From: Acidobacteriota bacterium
GTDB lineage: Bacteria; Acidobacteriota; Blastocatellia; Pyrinomonadales; Pyrinomonadaceae
Assembly: GCA_019639135.1 (NCBI GenBank)
Contig: JAHBSL010000008.1
Coordinates: 1-64,000 of the forward strand
Length of the DNA stretch: 64,000 nt
Direction: 5' to 3'
Every line of letters starts with the position of its first letter. Positions within the stretch are counted from its first letter, which is position 1. Positions 1-8,077 of this stretch are shown in pieces. The translations under genes and the position numbers were made by a program. A model generated the notes under the pieces. That model was not told the DNA's origin and did no database searches. It saw nothing but the letters and a program-made list of their open reading frames with translations.

Positions 1-7
1 CTACAGA

Positions 8-820
8 ATGAACGCAAACAAAGCACTTTGGGAAAAAGGTGATTTCACACGCATCGCCGCCACGATGCGCGAGAGCGGTGACGCCTTGGTCGAAAGCCTC
101 GGCATCGGCAGCGGGATGAAGGTTCTCGACCTCGGCTGCGGCGATGGGACGACGGCAATACCAGCCGCCAAACGCGGTGCCGACGTCCTCGGCGTCGATA
201 TCGCCAGCAATCTGGTCGCGGCCGGTAATCGGCGGGCAGAGGAAGCTGGCCTTGCGAACGTCCGGTTTCAGGAAGGCGATGCATCTGCTCTCGGCGATGT
301 CGCCGACGGCAGCTACGACCTCGTTATGAGCGTCTTCGGGGTTATGTTCGCACCGCGGCCGGGCGACGTCGCGAAAGAGATGTACCGTGCCGCACGGCCC
401 GGCGGACGCGTCTTTATGGGCAACTGGATCCCGAACGACCCGACGCTCGTCGCCCAGATACTCCGTATCTCGTCGGCCTATTCGCCGCCGCCGCCCGAGG
501 GCTTTATCTCGCCGATGACCTGGGGCGTTGAGGAAAACGTCATCGAACGCTTCACCGCCGCCGGTGCCGCCGCAGAGAAAATTTCGTTCGAGCGGGACAC
601 ATTCACATTTCGGTTTGACGGCTCGCCCGCCGGGTTTGTCGAGACCTTCCGCCGCTACTACGGCCCGACGATGAACGCCTTCGAGGCCGCCGCCGCAAAC
701 GGCAAGGAAGAAGACTTAGCCGCCGAACTCATCGAGCTTTTCGAAAAAGAGAACCGTAGCAACGGCAACGGCAAGACCGTGATCCCGGCAACGTACCTCC
801 GCGTGGCGGTCGCCAAGTGA
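8..820 (+). CDS. Class I SAM-dependent methyltransferase
   Basis: A 270-residue protein with the class I methyltransferase fold. Motif I is LDLGCGDGT near residue 41, the acidic end of strand beta-2 is GVDIA near residue 62, and the post-I region leads to a MYRAARPGGRVFMGNW strand-helix near residue 130. The C-terminal half resembles the family in which a tryptophan-rich and FRRYYGPT region closes the substrate pocket; the substrate is unknown. Length fits relatives of 260-275 residues, so it is probably complete, although only seven bases precede the ATG and no ribosome binding site can be judged. No partner gene reveals its pathway. Confidence 0.8.
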   Translation: MNANKALWEKGDFTRIAATMRESGDALVESLGIGSGMKVLDLGCGDGTTAIPAAKRGADVLGVDIASNLVAAGNRRAEEAGLANVRFQEGDASALGDVADGSYDLVMSVFGVMFAPRPGDVAKEMYRAARPGGRVFMGNWIPNDPTLVAQILRISSAYSPPPPEGFISPMTWGVEENVIERFTAAGAAAEKISFERDTFTFRFDGSPAGFVETFRRYYGPTMNAFEAAAANGKEEDLAAELIELFEKENRSNGNGKTVIPATYLRVAVAK

Positions 821-937
821 CCGAAATTGATTCACATAAAACGACTGCGGACTGAATGCTACTTCCGCAGTCATTTCTCGCCGTCAGATTTTTCTTGGCC
901 GGAAGAGCGAGTTGTGATAGGGTGCGGAGCTATAGAG

Positions 938-1282
938 ATGGCTTCTGCATTACGTAGGTCGCTCGTTTTTTCCGGTGCCGGTTTGCTGCTCGGTGCCGCG
1001 AAGTTGGTCTATTCCTTTTTTCCTCTTTTCAACATTACCGATCTGCTCGTTTTCGGCGTTGGTGCTTTCTTATTGGTTCGCCGTTTTCCAGTCAACTTCG
1101 TTGTTGCCGCACTGATCTTGTGTCTCCCGGCAACCGCCATGTCGCTTTATTTTGTATCGGGACTCGGTATGGAACGCATCTCCTCCGGTGTGGGAACGGG
1201 CTGGCTTGTCTCAGCGATCGCGATCCCCATTTCCGCCTTAATTGGCTCGTGGCTCGGTGCCCGACGTCCCGCGTTAAGATAG
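938..1282 (+). CDS. Small integral membrane protein, unknown function
   Basis: About 114 residues from the ATG at 938; the open frame reaches back to 827, but its first 37 residues are polar and unlike a membrane protein, so the internal start is preferred. Three to four hydrophobic stretches are visible: residues about 9-27, 33-48, 52-72 and 88-107. The protein ends in a short basic tail, which suggests a cytoplasmic C-terminus. I recognise no family. It lies downstream of the methyltransferase in the same direction but about 120 bases away, so co-transcription is possible, not shown. Confidence 0.5.
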   Translation: MASALRRSLVFSGAGLLLGAAKLVYSFFPLFNITDLLVFGVGAFLLVRRFPVNFVVAALILCLPATAMSLYFVSGLGMERISSGVGTGWLVSAIAIPISALIGSWLGARRPALR

Positions 1283-1312
1283 GTTCACGTTTAGTAACCA
1301 AACGATAAGCCT

Positions 1313-1446
1313 TTATCGTCTTCTCAGCTCCTTGATCCGTTTCCAAAGCTGCGGGAGGAGTGTCGCGGTCTTGAGCAGCGAGCCGGTCGCAAATTTCGTC
1401 GCAAAACCGCGGAAGGTCTCAAGTGCCGCCGGCGAGTACGGCATCC
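1313..1446 (-). pseudogene. 3'-terminal remnant of an aldehyde dehydrogenase gene
   Basis: This stretch encodes only the last 44 or so codons of an aldehyde dehydrogenase and ends in TAA. Positions 1356-1446 are base-for-base identical to 2842-2932 inside the intact aldehyde dehydrogenase gene, and similarity continues with mismatches to the stop. The two copies end differently: this one ends KRIKELRRR, the intact gene KRIRELMK. The glyoxalase and AraC genes sit exactly between the copies, so the pair looks like a scar of recombination or insertion at the 3' end of the dehydrogenase gene. Not expected to be translated. Confidence 0.8.
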
Positions 1447-1521
1447 TCATGAAGGTTATTGGAACGCTTAACAATAAGAACATCATGATCTTGTATTTTT
1501 TCTTTTCATCGTCGCCTCCGC

Positions 1522-1911
1522 TTATTTGTCCTGATGAAGATAAAGTCGATTGCCGTACAAGTCTTTAAGAAAGACGAATTTGCCATAAGGTTCGTCGATG
1601 AGGTCGCTCGCCAGCTCGACGCCGCTTTTTTTAAAACTTTCGATGTCGGCTTCGATGTCTTCTGTCGTAAGCCCAAGCAGTGCATTCTCCGGGTCCGATT
1701 GCTTGCCGACCAACGCTTTTGCTTCATCCGTCTTTGCGAGTGCGAGTGATATTTCAAAATCCTCCTCGTCCGGCAAGCAGATCGTTACCCATCGATTGCC
1801 TTCGCCGAACATCGCGTCGGTATGCACCTTGAAGCCAAGTTTTTCCGTATAATAGTCCAGCGCAGCCTGTTGATCGTTGACCAGCAGAATAAATGATTTA
1901 ACTCTTTGCAT
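1522..1911 (-). CDS. VOC (glyoxalase/bleomycin-resistance-like) protein
   Basis: A 129-residue single-chain vicinal-oxygen-chelate protein. The opening has the family's ILLVND...ALDYYTEKLGFKV pattern and the end has the paired strand FVFLKDLYGNRLYLHQ, giving two beta-alpha-beta-beta-beta units. Such proteins are metal-dependent lyases, dioxygenases or drug-binding proteins, and the substrate cannot be told from sequence. The ATG follows GAGGG at good spacing. It is downstream of, and in the same direction as, the AraC-type regulator, which probably controls it. Both genes lie between duplicated copies of the aldehyde dehydrogenase 3' end and so may have arrived together. Confidence 0.85.
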   Translation of the reverse strand: MQRVKSFILLVNDQQAALDYYTEKLGFKVHTDAMFGEGNRWVTICLPDEEDFEISLALAKTDEAKALVGKQSDPENALLGLTTEDIEADIESFKKSGVELASDLIDEPYGKFVFLKDLYGNRLYLHQDK

Positions 1912-1973
1912 AGTTTTACCCTCTCAAGTATTTGGTTCGAGGATTACCAATTTATCAGTCCAGGATTCTCGGT

Positions 1974-2786
1974 CTATTGTAAAAAAACGACATTCTTACT
2001 ATCTGCAAATATGCTCGACATTCGCTTTATGCTTTCGGCAAATTCCGACGGCGTGCAGCCACAGAAAGCTTTGAACTCCTTAATAAAGTGGGCCTGATCA
2101 TAATAGCCCGAATCGTGTGCAAGCTGCGTTAAATCGCTAAAGGGATTGTGCGTCAGTGTTTTCTTGGCTTTATCGAAGCGGACATTCGATGCGTAGGATT
2201 TTGGCGAAACGCCAAACTCGCTGTTGAAATTTCGCTGCAAAGTCCGTTGAGTCGTGAAACACATTCGCGCAAGATCGTCTATCCGGCACTCGCCCTTTTC
2301 TTCGTACAAAATTCGAGCAGCAGCGTTGACCGTCTTTTTGTCAAAACCTGACCGAATATATTTTTCCGTAAAGCAGGATTGAAGCTGCATAACTGCCTCG
2401 TCATATTTTGCACCGTCGAGTAATCCTCCGATCTTTTTTGTTATTGCTTCATCAAAATCAAAATTCGTGTTTACGTTCTGCTGTACCTGCATTTCGAAAA
2501 ACGGGTTCAACCCCCAGGGGAAAAATCTCGCGCAGACGATGATTACCGTTCCATTTGCTCGCAGCGGCAATGGCTTTTTCAACAGCCCGATCATAAATGC
2601 TCTTGGCAGGTCGCCTTCGTTCTTTATGTAATACGGCGAACCGAAATTCAGGATAAATTCTATGTAGCTGTCAGGCAAAACATTCTCAACCGGAGTCTCG
2701 CACGTGTATTCTTTTTCGAGAACCCAAAAACATTTTATGAATTGATCGAGCGGATCGGGCGGCTGAAACTCTTTGTAAGTGACCAT
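1974..2786 (-). CDS. AraC-family transcriptional regulator
   Basis: 270 residues. The N-terminal part (about 1-150) has the DUF6597-type sensing domain pattern with PPDPLDQFIKCFWVLE near the start and a PDSYIEFILNFG strand. The C-terminal 100 residues form the double helix-turn-helix domain: CRIDDLARMCFTTQRTLQRNF, then SDLTQLAHDSGYYDQAHFIKEF and a CTPSEF ending. It is likely the regulator of the neighbouring VOC gene, 62 bases downstream. Codon use is more AT-rich than in the flanking dehydrogenase, consistent with the idea that this two-gene cassette was inserted. Confidence 0.9.
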   Translation of the reverse strand: MVTYKEFQPPDPLDQFIKCFWVLEKEYTCETPVENVLPDSYIEFILNFGSPYYIKNEGDLPRAFMIGLLKKPLPLRANGTVIIVCARFFPWGLNPFFEMQVQQNVNTNFDFDEAITKKIGGLLDGAKYDEAVMQLQSCFTEKYIRSGFDKKTVNAAARILYEEKGECRIDDLARMCFTTQRTLQRNFNSEFGVSPKSYASNVRFDKAKKTLTHNPFSDLTQLAHDSGYYDQAHFIKEFKAFCGCTPSEFAESIKRMSSIFADSKNVVFLQ

Positions 2787-2801
2787 ATTGGCTTAGTTAA
2801 T

Positions 2802-4448
2802 CTACTTCATCAATTCTCGGATGCGTTTCCAGAGTTGCGGCAGGAGTGTCGCGGTCTTGAGCAGCGAGCCGGTCGCAAATTTCGTCGCAAAACCGCGGAA
2901 GGTCTCAAGTGCCGCCGGCGAGTACGGCATCCACCAGGCATCGGGCAGGAGCGTGATGCGGTTGGTGTGGATATGCTGCGGCTGAACGAGTTCGAGCAGG
3001 CCTTCGAGTCCGTGCGTCCGCCCGCGTCCCGAGTTCTTGAAGCCTCCCCATGGCGTTTGCCCGATGCCGTGGGTATAGAGATGTTCGTTGATGCAGACCG
3101 AGCCGGCCTCGATCTGCTCGGCGATGCGGCGGCCGCGGGCGATGTCGCGCGTCCAGACGCTCGCCGTCAGGCCAAATTCGGTATCGTTGGCAAGAGCAAT
3201 GGCTTCTTCATCGGTCGCGAAAGTGCAGATCGGCAGCGTCGGCCCAAAAGTCTCTTCCCGCATCGGCCGCATGTCGTTCGTCGCCCCGGTGATGACCGTC
3301 GGCGCAAAGAAAAGCGAAGCGGAGACACGGTGACGCGGCGACGCGGAGATCTTCCCTTCCGACGTCCCCGCGTCGCTCACTCGCTCCCTCGCCGCGTCGT
3401 AACGTTCACCGCCCGTGAGTATCACTGCTCCCGCTTCGCGAAAGTCGTCAACGTGACGCTCGACTATCCGGATCTGCCGCTCGGACGACATCGGCCCGAC
3501 CGAGACGTCAGGGTCGATCCCCGGGCCAAGATTGAGCTTCCCGGTCTTCTCGACGATCCGGCGGGTCAACTCCTCAGCGATCGATTCGTGCACATAAAGC
3601 CGCTCGACCGAGGCGCAATTTTGCCCCGCGTTGCAAAAGGCTCCCCAAACGGCGGCGTTCGTTGCGGCCTCAAGGTCGGCATCGGCGAGGACGATCATAG
3701 GATCTTTCCCGCCGAGCTCGAGCACCACCGAGGTCAGATTTTTTGCCGCAGCCTCGGCGATCTTTCGTCCGGTCGCGACCGAGCCGGTAAACGCGATCTT
3801 GTCCGGGGCGGCCTCGACGAGTGCGGCTCCGGTTTCGCCCGCACCGCTTACGATCTGAACAGCATCTTTCGGAAAGCCCGCTTTCTCAAAGATCTCGCCG
3901 ATCTTGAGCCCTGTAAGCGGCGTCAGCTCTGAGGGCTTGATCACGACCGTATTGCCAGCCATCAGCGACATCACCGCCTCGCCGAGCGGGATCGAGAACG
4001 GATAATTCCACGCCGGAATGATCGCGACAACGCCGAGCGGATGATAGACGACCCGCGACGACCGCCCGAGCAGGCCAAAGAGGCCGATCCCGACGCGCCG
4101 CGGCCTGAGCATCTTTTCCGCGCTCCGGGCGATCCACTGCATTAGGTCGAGAACGGGTGCGATCTCAAGCGCGATGGCCTCGCCCTTCGGCTTGCCCGAT
4201 TCGGCCGAGATCAGCTCGGCGATCGCTTCCATCTCATCAAGGATCACCTCGCGGGCACGCATCACCAGCCGCCGCCGCTCGGCAAAGCTCGTCGTTTTCC
4301 ACATGTGGAAAACCTGCCGCGAACGCTCGACCGCCTCGCGCACTTCATCCGGTGTCGTCACGCTGACCCGCCCGACCTCGCGGCCCGTCGCCGGATCGCT
4401 AGAGATGATCTCGTTTGCCGCAGCTTCCTGTGCCTCAGCCTTCGCCAT
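2802..4448 (-). CDS. Aldehyde dehydrogenase family protein
   Basis: A 548-residue NAD(P)-dependent aldehyde dehydrogenase. The catalytic glutamate strand VVLELGGKDPMIV lies near residue 240 and the nucleophile region AFCNAGQNCASVERLYV near residue 275; the FTGSVATGRKIAE cofactor loop precedes them. It is longer than the usual 450-500 residues for two reasons: an in-frame low-complexity insertion at about residues 350-379 (bases 3311-3400, described separately) and a C-terminal extension of about 60 residues after the normal fold. The 3' end is duplicated at 1313-1446. No neighbour indicates the substrate. Confidence 0.93.
   Translation of the reverse strand: MAKAEAQEAAANEIISSDPATGREVGRVSVTTPDEVREAVERSRQVFHMWKTTSFAERRRLVMRAREVILDEMEAIAELISAESGKPKGEAIALEIAPVLDLMQWIARSAEKMLRPRRVGIGLFGLLGRSSRVVYHPLGVVAIIPAWNYPFSIPLGEAVMSLMAGNTVVIKPSELTPLTGLKIGEIFEKAGFPKDAVQIVSGAGETGAALVEAAPDKIAFTGSVATGRKIAEAAAKNLTSVVLELGGKDPMIVLADADLEAATNAAVWGAFCNAGQNCASVERLYVHESIAEELTRRIVEKTGKLNLGPGIDPDVSVGPMSSERQIRIVERHVDDFREAGAVILTGGERYDAARERVSDAGTSEGKISASPRHRVSASLFFAPTVITGATNDMRPMREETFGPTLPICTFATDEEAIALANDTEFGLTASVWTRDIARGRRIAEQIEAGSVCINEHLYTHGIGQTPWGGFKNSGRGRTHGLEGLLELVQPQHIHTNRITLLPDAWWMPYSPAALETFRGFATKFATGSLLKTATLLPQLWKRIRELMK
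2842..2932. repeat. 91-bp direct repeat, right copy (other copy 1356-1446)
   Basis: An exact 91-base direct repeat of 1356-1446, lying inside the last codons of the intact aldehyde dehydrogenase gene. The copies are 1,486 bases apart and enclose the VOC and AraC genes. Imperfect similarity extends roughly another 20 bases to the left of each copy and stops abruptly on the right after GCATCC. Confidence 0.9.
3311..3400. repeat. In-frame GC-rich repeat insertion inside the aldehyde dehydrogenase gene
   Basis: The left half is a run of 8-base units of the form ACGCGGAG/ACACGGTG/ACGCGGCG. The right half holds the reverse-complement words CCGCGTCG and CGCCGCGTCG, so the element can fold into an imperfect hairpin. 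It contributes about 30 arginine- and serine-rich residues (ending near PRHRVSAS) between the conserved GGERYD and FFAPTV segments, where other aldehyde dehydrogenases have none. The reading frame is preserved. It is a different repeat family from those at 9178 and 11715. Confidence 0.6.
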
Positions 4449-4522
4449 ATCCGCCTAGCATATCGCAACCCGGTTCGTTTGTTTAAGTGATTTCGAAGTT
4501 AGTTGGAACAAACAGCCGAGTT

Positions 4523-7360
4523 TCAGGAGTTTGCCCTTTTAAGGTTTCTTCCGCCACGGCGAAGCGAGACCTCGCGGCCATCGGTGAGGCTGTCCTTGAT
4601 CAGGATAAGATCGTTGTTGATGCTCCCTCGTGCGACGAGCAGTTCGCGGCCATCCGCCGACCAGCCGAAATTGAAGATCAGCCCGGAGCTGAATTCGGTG
4701 ATCGGCGTCGCCGACGAACCATCGATCGGCTGCCGCCAAAGGTTCATCGCTCCGCCGCGGTTGGTCAGCACCGTTAGTTCCTTGCCGTCCGGCGACCAAA
4801 CGTAGTTGTTGATCAGGTTATATTCGATGTCGCGTTCGATCGCTCTCAGCTTTCCGTCCTCTATCGTGGCTATGTGCAGCCGCTTTTCAAAGTTGGCAAG
4901 GTCGTAGGTGACGAACGCCATCCGCTTGCCGTCCGGCGACATCCGCGGGTGGAAGACGCCGCGCGATTCGTGTTCGTAGAAAAGCTCGGCCCGTCCGCCC
5001 TCGATCGGCACCCGCATCAGCTTGAACCGCTCCTCGCCCTCGGCCTGCCGCTGAAAGATCACGCTTCGCCCATCGGCCGTCACCTGCGGCATCAGGTCGA
5101 GCGTTGTCGCTTCATCTGACGTCAGCGGTCCGGCACCCGAACCATCCGCATTCATCCGCCAGATGCGCGAACGCCGGTCCTTCTGCAGATTGAACACGAT
5201 CGTCCGGCCGTCCGGCGAAAGGGCCGGATCGACCGCAAATCCGCTGTCTGCAAAAAGCACCGCCGCGTTCTTGCCGTCGGCATCCGACTGCCAGATCTGG
5301 GCCGTTTTGCCCTCGTTGCGGGTATAAACGATCTTGCCGTCGCGGGTCGCAAGCACGCCCGCCTTGCCCTCAAGGCTTCGCCCGTCCGAGCTTATCTGCA
5401 CAGGAGCCTTGCCCGCCGCCGGCACGCGCCAGAGCGAACCCGTCGCATCGCCCTTGATGGTCACCATCGTCCGGCCGTCGCCCGAGATGCCGAGGTCGGC
5501 ATAGTCGTTAAGGTCGTTCGTCACCTGGTGCAGTTCGCCCTCGGGATACGACGCGAGCCAGATCTGCACAGGGTCGTTCTGCGTCGGCCGTGCGGTGAAA
5601 ACATAGCCGGAGCCATCGGCCAGCCAGCCGAAGTTCGTCACCATCTGAAACTCACGGCGATTGAGCGGCCGAAGCTCCTTGGTCGCGGCGTCGATCTCAA
5701 GCACGTCCGTTTTCATCAGAAAACCGCTTTGGCGGATACCGCCGCCGGCCAGAAGCTTTTTGCCGTCCGGCGAAAAAGCGAGCCGGAAAACGAACATGTT
5801 GTATTCGGTAGCCGAGGTCGAAAGAAATTCCTCAAGCTCAAGTGTCTCAGCATTGGCAATAAATATCGTATCGCCGTTCGTCTTCGGGATGTGCCGGATG
5901 AAGGCGAACCGCTTGCCGTCCGGTGTGAAGGCGACCGGGCTGTCAACATCCTCGACCAGCCGCTTTGGCGTACCGCCAAGCGTCGGCACCTGGTAAAGCG
6001 TGCTGACATTGACGCCGGGATTCATCTGTGTGAAATAGATGTGGTCGCCGCTCGGCGAAAACGAGATCGACCGCAGGTTCTGGTTCGATGCGGGCACCAG
6101 CGTAATCGTGCTGTCGGTCGCCACCTGCCTTACGACCAGGCTGCGGCTGCCTGCCTCGCCGCTCGCATAAGCGATGTATTTTCCGTCGGGCGAGATCGCC
6201 GGAAGCGCAACGCGGCCGTCTGTATTGATCCGCGAGATCTGCGGTTTGATGAACGCCGTTTCAGCCTGCCGCTCTTCGTCGCCGAGATACGAGTAAAACC
6301 CGGCGGCGATGAGCGCCAGCAGTGCCAGAGCGGCCGAAGCACCGGCGACCCGTTTGACCGAGAAAATGCGCTTCGGTTCTGCGGCATGCGAAGGCACGCT
6401 TGTGTAAACGGTCGAAGTTTCGGTCGGGTGATTGCCGCTCACCGTCCGATGAAGCATCGTCGGATTCTCGTTGAAATCGGGTGATGATGTTGTGTGTACG
6501 CCCCGCCGGCCGCTGTTCGTATGCTCAAGTTCGTGGAGCAGTTCGCGGACGTCGAGTGCAAAGTCCTTGACGCTCTGATAGCGTTCCTCGCGGTCCTTTT
6601 GCAGAGCCTTGCGGACAATTCGATTCAGTTCCGGCGGTATGTTGGGCAGATGATCCGAGAGCGGCACCGGCTCCTTGTAAACCACCGCTGCGATGGTATC
6701 TGCCGTCGTTTCGCCATCGAACGGTGCCGAGCCCATCAGCATCTCGTAAAGCACGACGCCGAGGCTCCAGATGTCCGTCCGCTCATCGACCTCGTGGCCG
6801 CGGGCCTGCTCGGGCGACATATAACGGGCGCTTCCCATCACCGTTCCGGGTAGCGTCTTGTTTGCCTCATCTGCCTCGCCGAATGCGAACTTCGACTTCG
6901 CGAGTCCGAAGTCGAGCACCTTTACGATCGAATCCTGCCGGACCATTATGTTCTCCGGCTTGATGTCGCGGTGGATGATGTGCGCCTGATGTGCGGCGAC
7001 GAGAGCGTTCGCCGTCTGCTCGATGATCTTGAGCATCCGCGTGAGGGTCAGCGATTCGGTCTTGAGCACTTCGCGAAGCGTCTTGCCCTCTACGAGTTCC
7101 GTCGCCAGATAGCTTCCGTGCTCGTCCTCGCCGATCTCAAAGATGGTGATTATGTTCGGATGATTGAGTGCGGAGACGACCTTCGCCTCCTGGCGGAAGC
7201 GATTGCGGCGGTCCTCGTCCGCGGTGAATTCATAGGGCAAAAGCTTTATCGCAACGCTGCGGTCAAGCTCCTGGTCGAGCGCCGAATAGACCTCGCCCAT
7301 TCCACCCTCGCCGATCTTGGAACGGATCTCATAACGCCCGATCTGTGTTCCCGCATACAT
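4523..7360 (-). CDS. Ser/Thr protein kinase with C-terminal PD40/TolB-like propeller
   Basis: 945 residues. Residues 9-270 form a Hanks-type kinase: glycine loop GEGGMGEVYSA, catalytic lysine in VAIKLL, catalytic loop IIHRDIKPENIMV, DFG in VLDFGLAKS and the MSPEQARGHEVDERTDIWSLG activation region. A linker of about 60 residues leads to one membrane segment at about 335-357. The outside part (about 370-945) is a series of repeated SPDGKRIAF/W-type blades of the PD40/TolB family, probably two propellers. It is presumably an inner-membrane sensor kinase with an extracytoplasmic propeller. This architecture is common in Acidobacteriota; ligand and targets are unknown. Confidence 0.95.
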   Translation of the reverse strand: MYAGTQIGRYEIRSKIGEGGMGEVYSALDQELDRSVAIKLLPYEFTADEDRRNRFRQEAKVVSALNHPNIITIFEIGEDEHGSYLATELVEGKTLREVLKTESLTLTRMLKIIEQTANALVAAHQAHIIHRDIKPENIMVRQDSIVKVLDFGLAKSKFAFGEADEANKTLPGTVMGSARYMSPEQARGHEVDERTDIWSLGVVLYEMLMGSAPFDGETTADTIAAVVYKEPVPLSDHLPNIPPELNRIVRKALQKDREERYQSVKDFALDVRELLHELEHTNSGRRGVHTTSSPDFNENPTMLHRTVSGNHPTETSTVYTSVPSHAAEPKRIFSVKRVAGASAALALLALIAAGFYSYLGDEERQAETAFIKPQISRINTDGRVALPAISPDGKYIAYASGEAGSRSLVVRQVATDSTITLVPASNQNLRSISFSPSGDHIYFTQMNPGVNVSTLYQVPTLGGTPKRLVEDVDSPVAFTPDGKRFAFIRHIPKTNGDTIFIANAETLELEEFLSTSATEYNMFVFRLAFSPDGKKLLAGGGIRQSGFLMKTDVLEIDAATKELRPLNRREFQMVTNFGWLADGSGYVFTARPTQNDPVQIWLASYPEGELHQVTNDLNDYADLGISGDGRTMVTIKGDATGSLWRVPAAGKAPVQISSDGRSLEGKAGVLATRDGKIVYTRNEGKTAQIWQSDADGKNAAVLFADSGFAVDPALSPDGRTIVFNLQKDRRSRIWRMNADGSGAGPLTSDEATTLDLMPQVTADGRSVIFQRQAEGEERFKLMRVPIEGGRAELFYEHESRGVFHPRMSPDGKRMAFVTYDLANFEKRLHIATIEDGKLRAIERDIEYNLINNYVWSPDGKELTVLTNRGGAMNLWRQPIDGSSATPITEFSSGLIFNFGWSADGRELLVARGSINNDLILIKDSLTDGREVSLRRGGRNLKRANS

Positions 7361-7536
7361 CTTTCACGCTCCGACACGTTTCCCTCAAGACAGATACACC
7401 GCGCTTCCCGCATTTATGACAGCTAACGGTGAGGCGCGGCGATCAAAGAACTTCGCTACAATCATTAAACGCTCGAAAGCGGCAAAAAGTTGCCCAGTGC
7501 CGGAAAATTAACGTTTGTTAATTTGCAATATAGGCT

Positions 7537-7989
7537 CTATGGACGTCGAATGCGCTCGTAAACAACGCCGGTTTTCACGAAATCGGATGGCGTCACGGCA
7601 GAGAGCTTGAGATCGCTGCCCGAGGTAAAGAAAAGAAAGCCGCCCGAACGTTTGAATTCCATCACGGTCGCGTTTCCGCCTTCATCGGCCGGCGGGAACG
7701 AGACGATGACCCTACCGCGCGCTCGCGTCCAACTGCCTACTAGGGTGATGCTTCCGCGGTTTTGATAGCTGCCGGTAAAGGTCGCCGAAAGGTCCTCTCT
7801 TAGATCAAGCATCTCTGTCGAGAGCCCGGACGGGCCGGAAAACTCCCGGCGATAGGTACCAACAAAGCGATCGGTTGCGACAAGTGCCGAACTAGTGGCG
7901 GCCGCTGGCGAGGCAGCGAAAGCCCCAACACCGCCGACCATCACGAGCGATATCGCAGCCAAAAACAACATTCGAGTAAATTTATTCAT
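7537..7989 (-). CDS. Secreted protein of unknown function
   Basis: 150 residues from the ATG at 7989, which is preceded by GGGAAG at good spacing; a longer open frame upstream lacks protein-like character. A signal peptide is clear (basic MNKFTR, hydrophobic LFLAAISLVMVGGVGAFA, cut near ASPAAA). The mature part is a short beta-rich domain with the pattern GTYRREF...ATFTGSYQNRGSITLVGSW, like lipocalin or NlpE-type small barrels that describe a response curve of strands. I assign no function. It lies between the kinase gene and the AlaRS-like gene, same strand. Confidence 0.7.
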   Translation of the reverse strand: MNKFTRMLFLAAISLVMVGGVGAFAASPAAATSSALVATDRFVGTYRREFSGPSGLSTEMLDLREDLSATFTGSYQNRGSITLVGSWTRARGRVIVSFPPADEGGNATVMEFKRSGGFLFFTSGSDLKLSAVTPSDFVKTGVVYERIRRP

Positions 7990-8077
7990 TAATTCTTCCC
8001 TTAAATACACTGACAAATAATAAGCAGGGTTAATAAATATGACGCTGCTACGGCTCCAAACGTTGCAAAGAAAAGAA

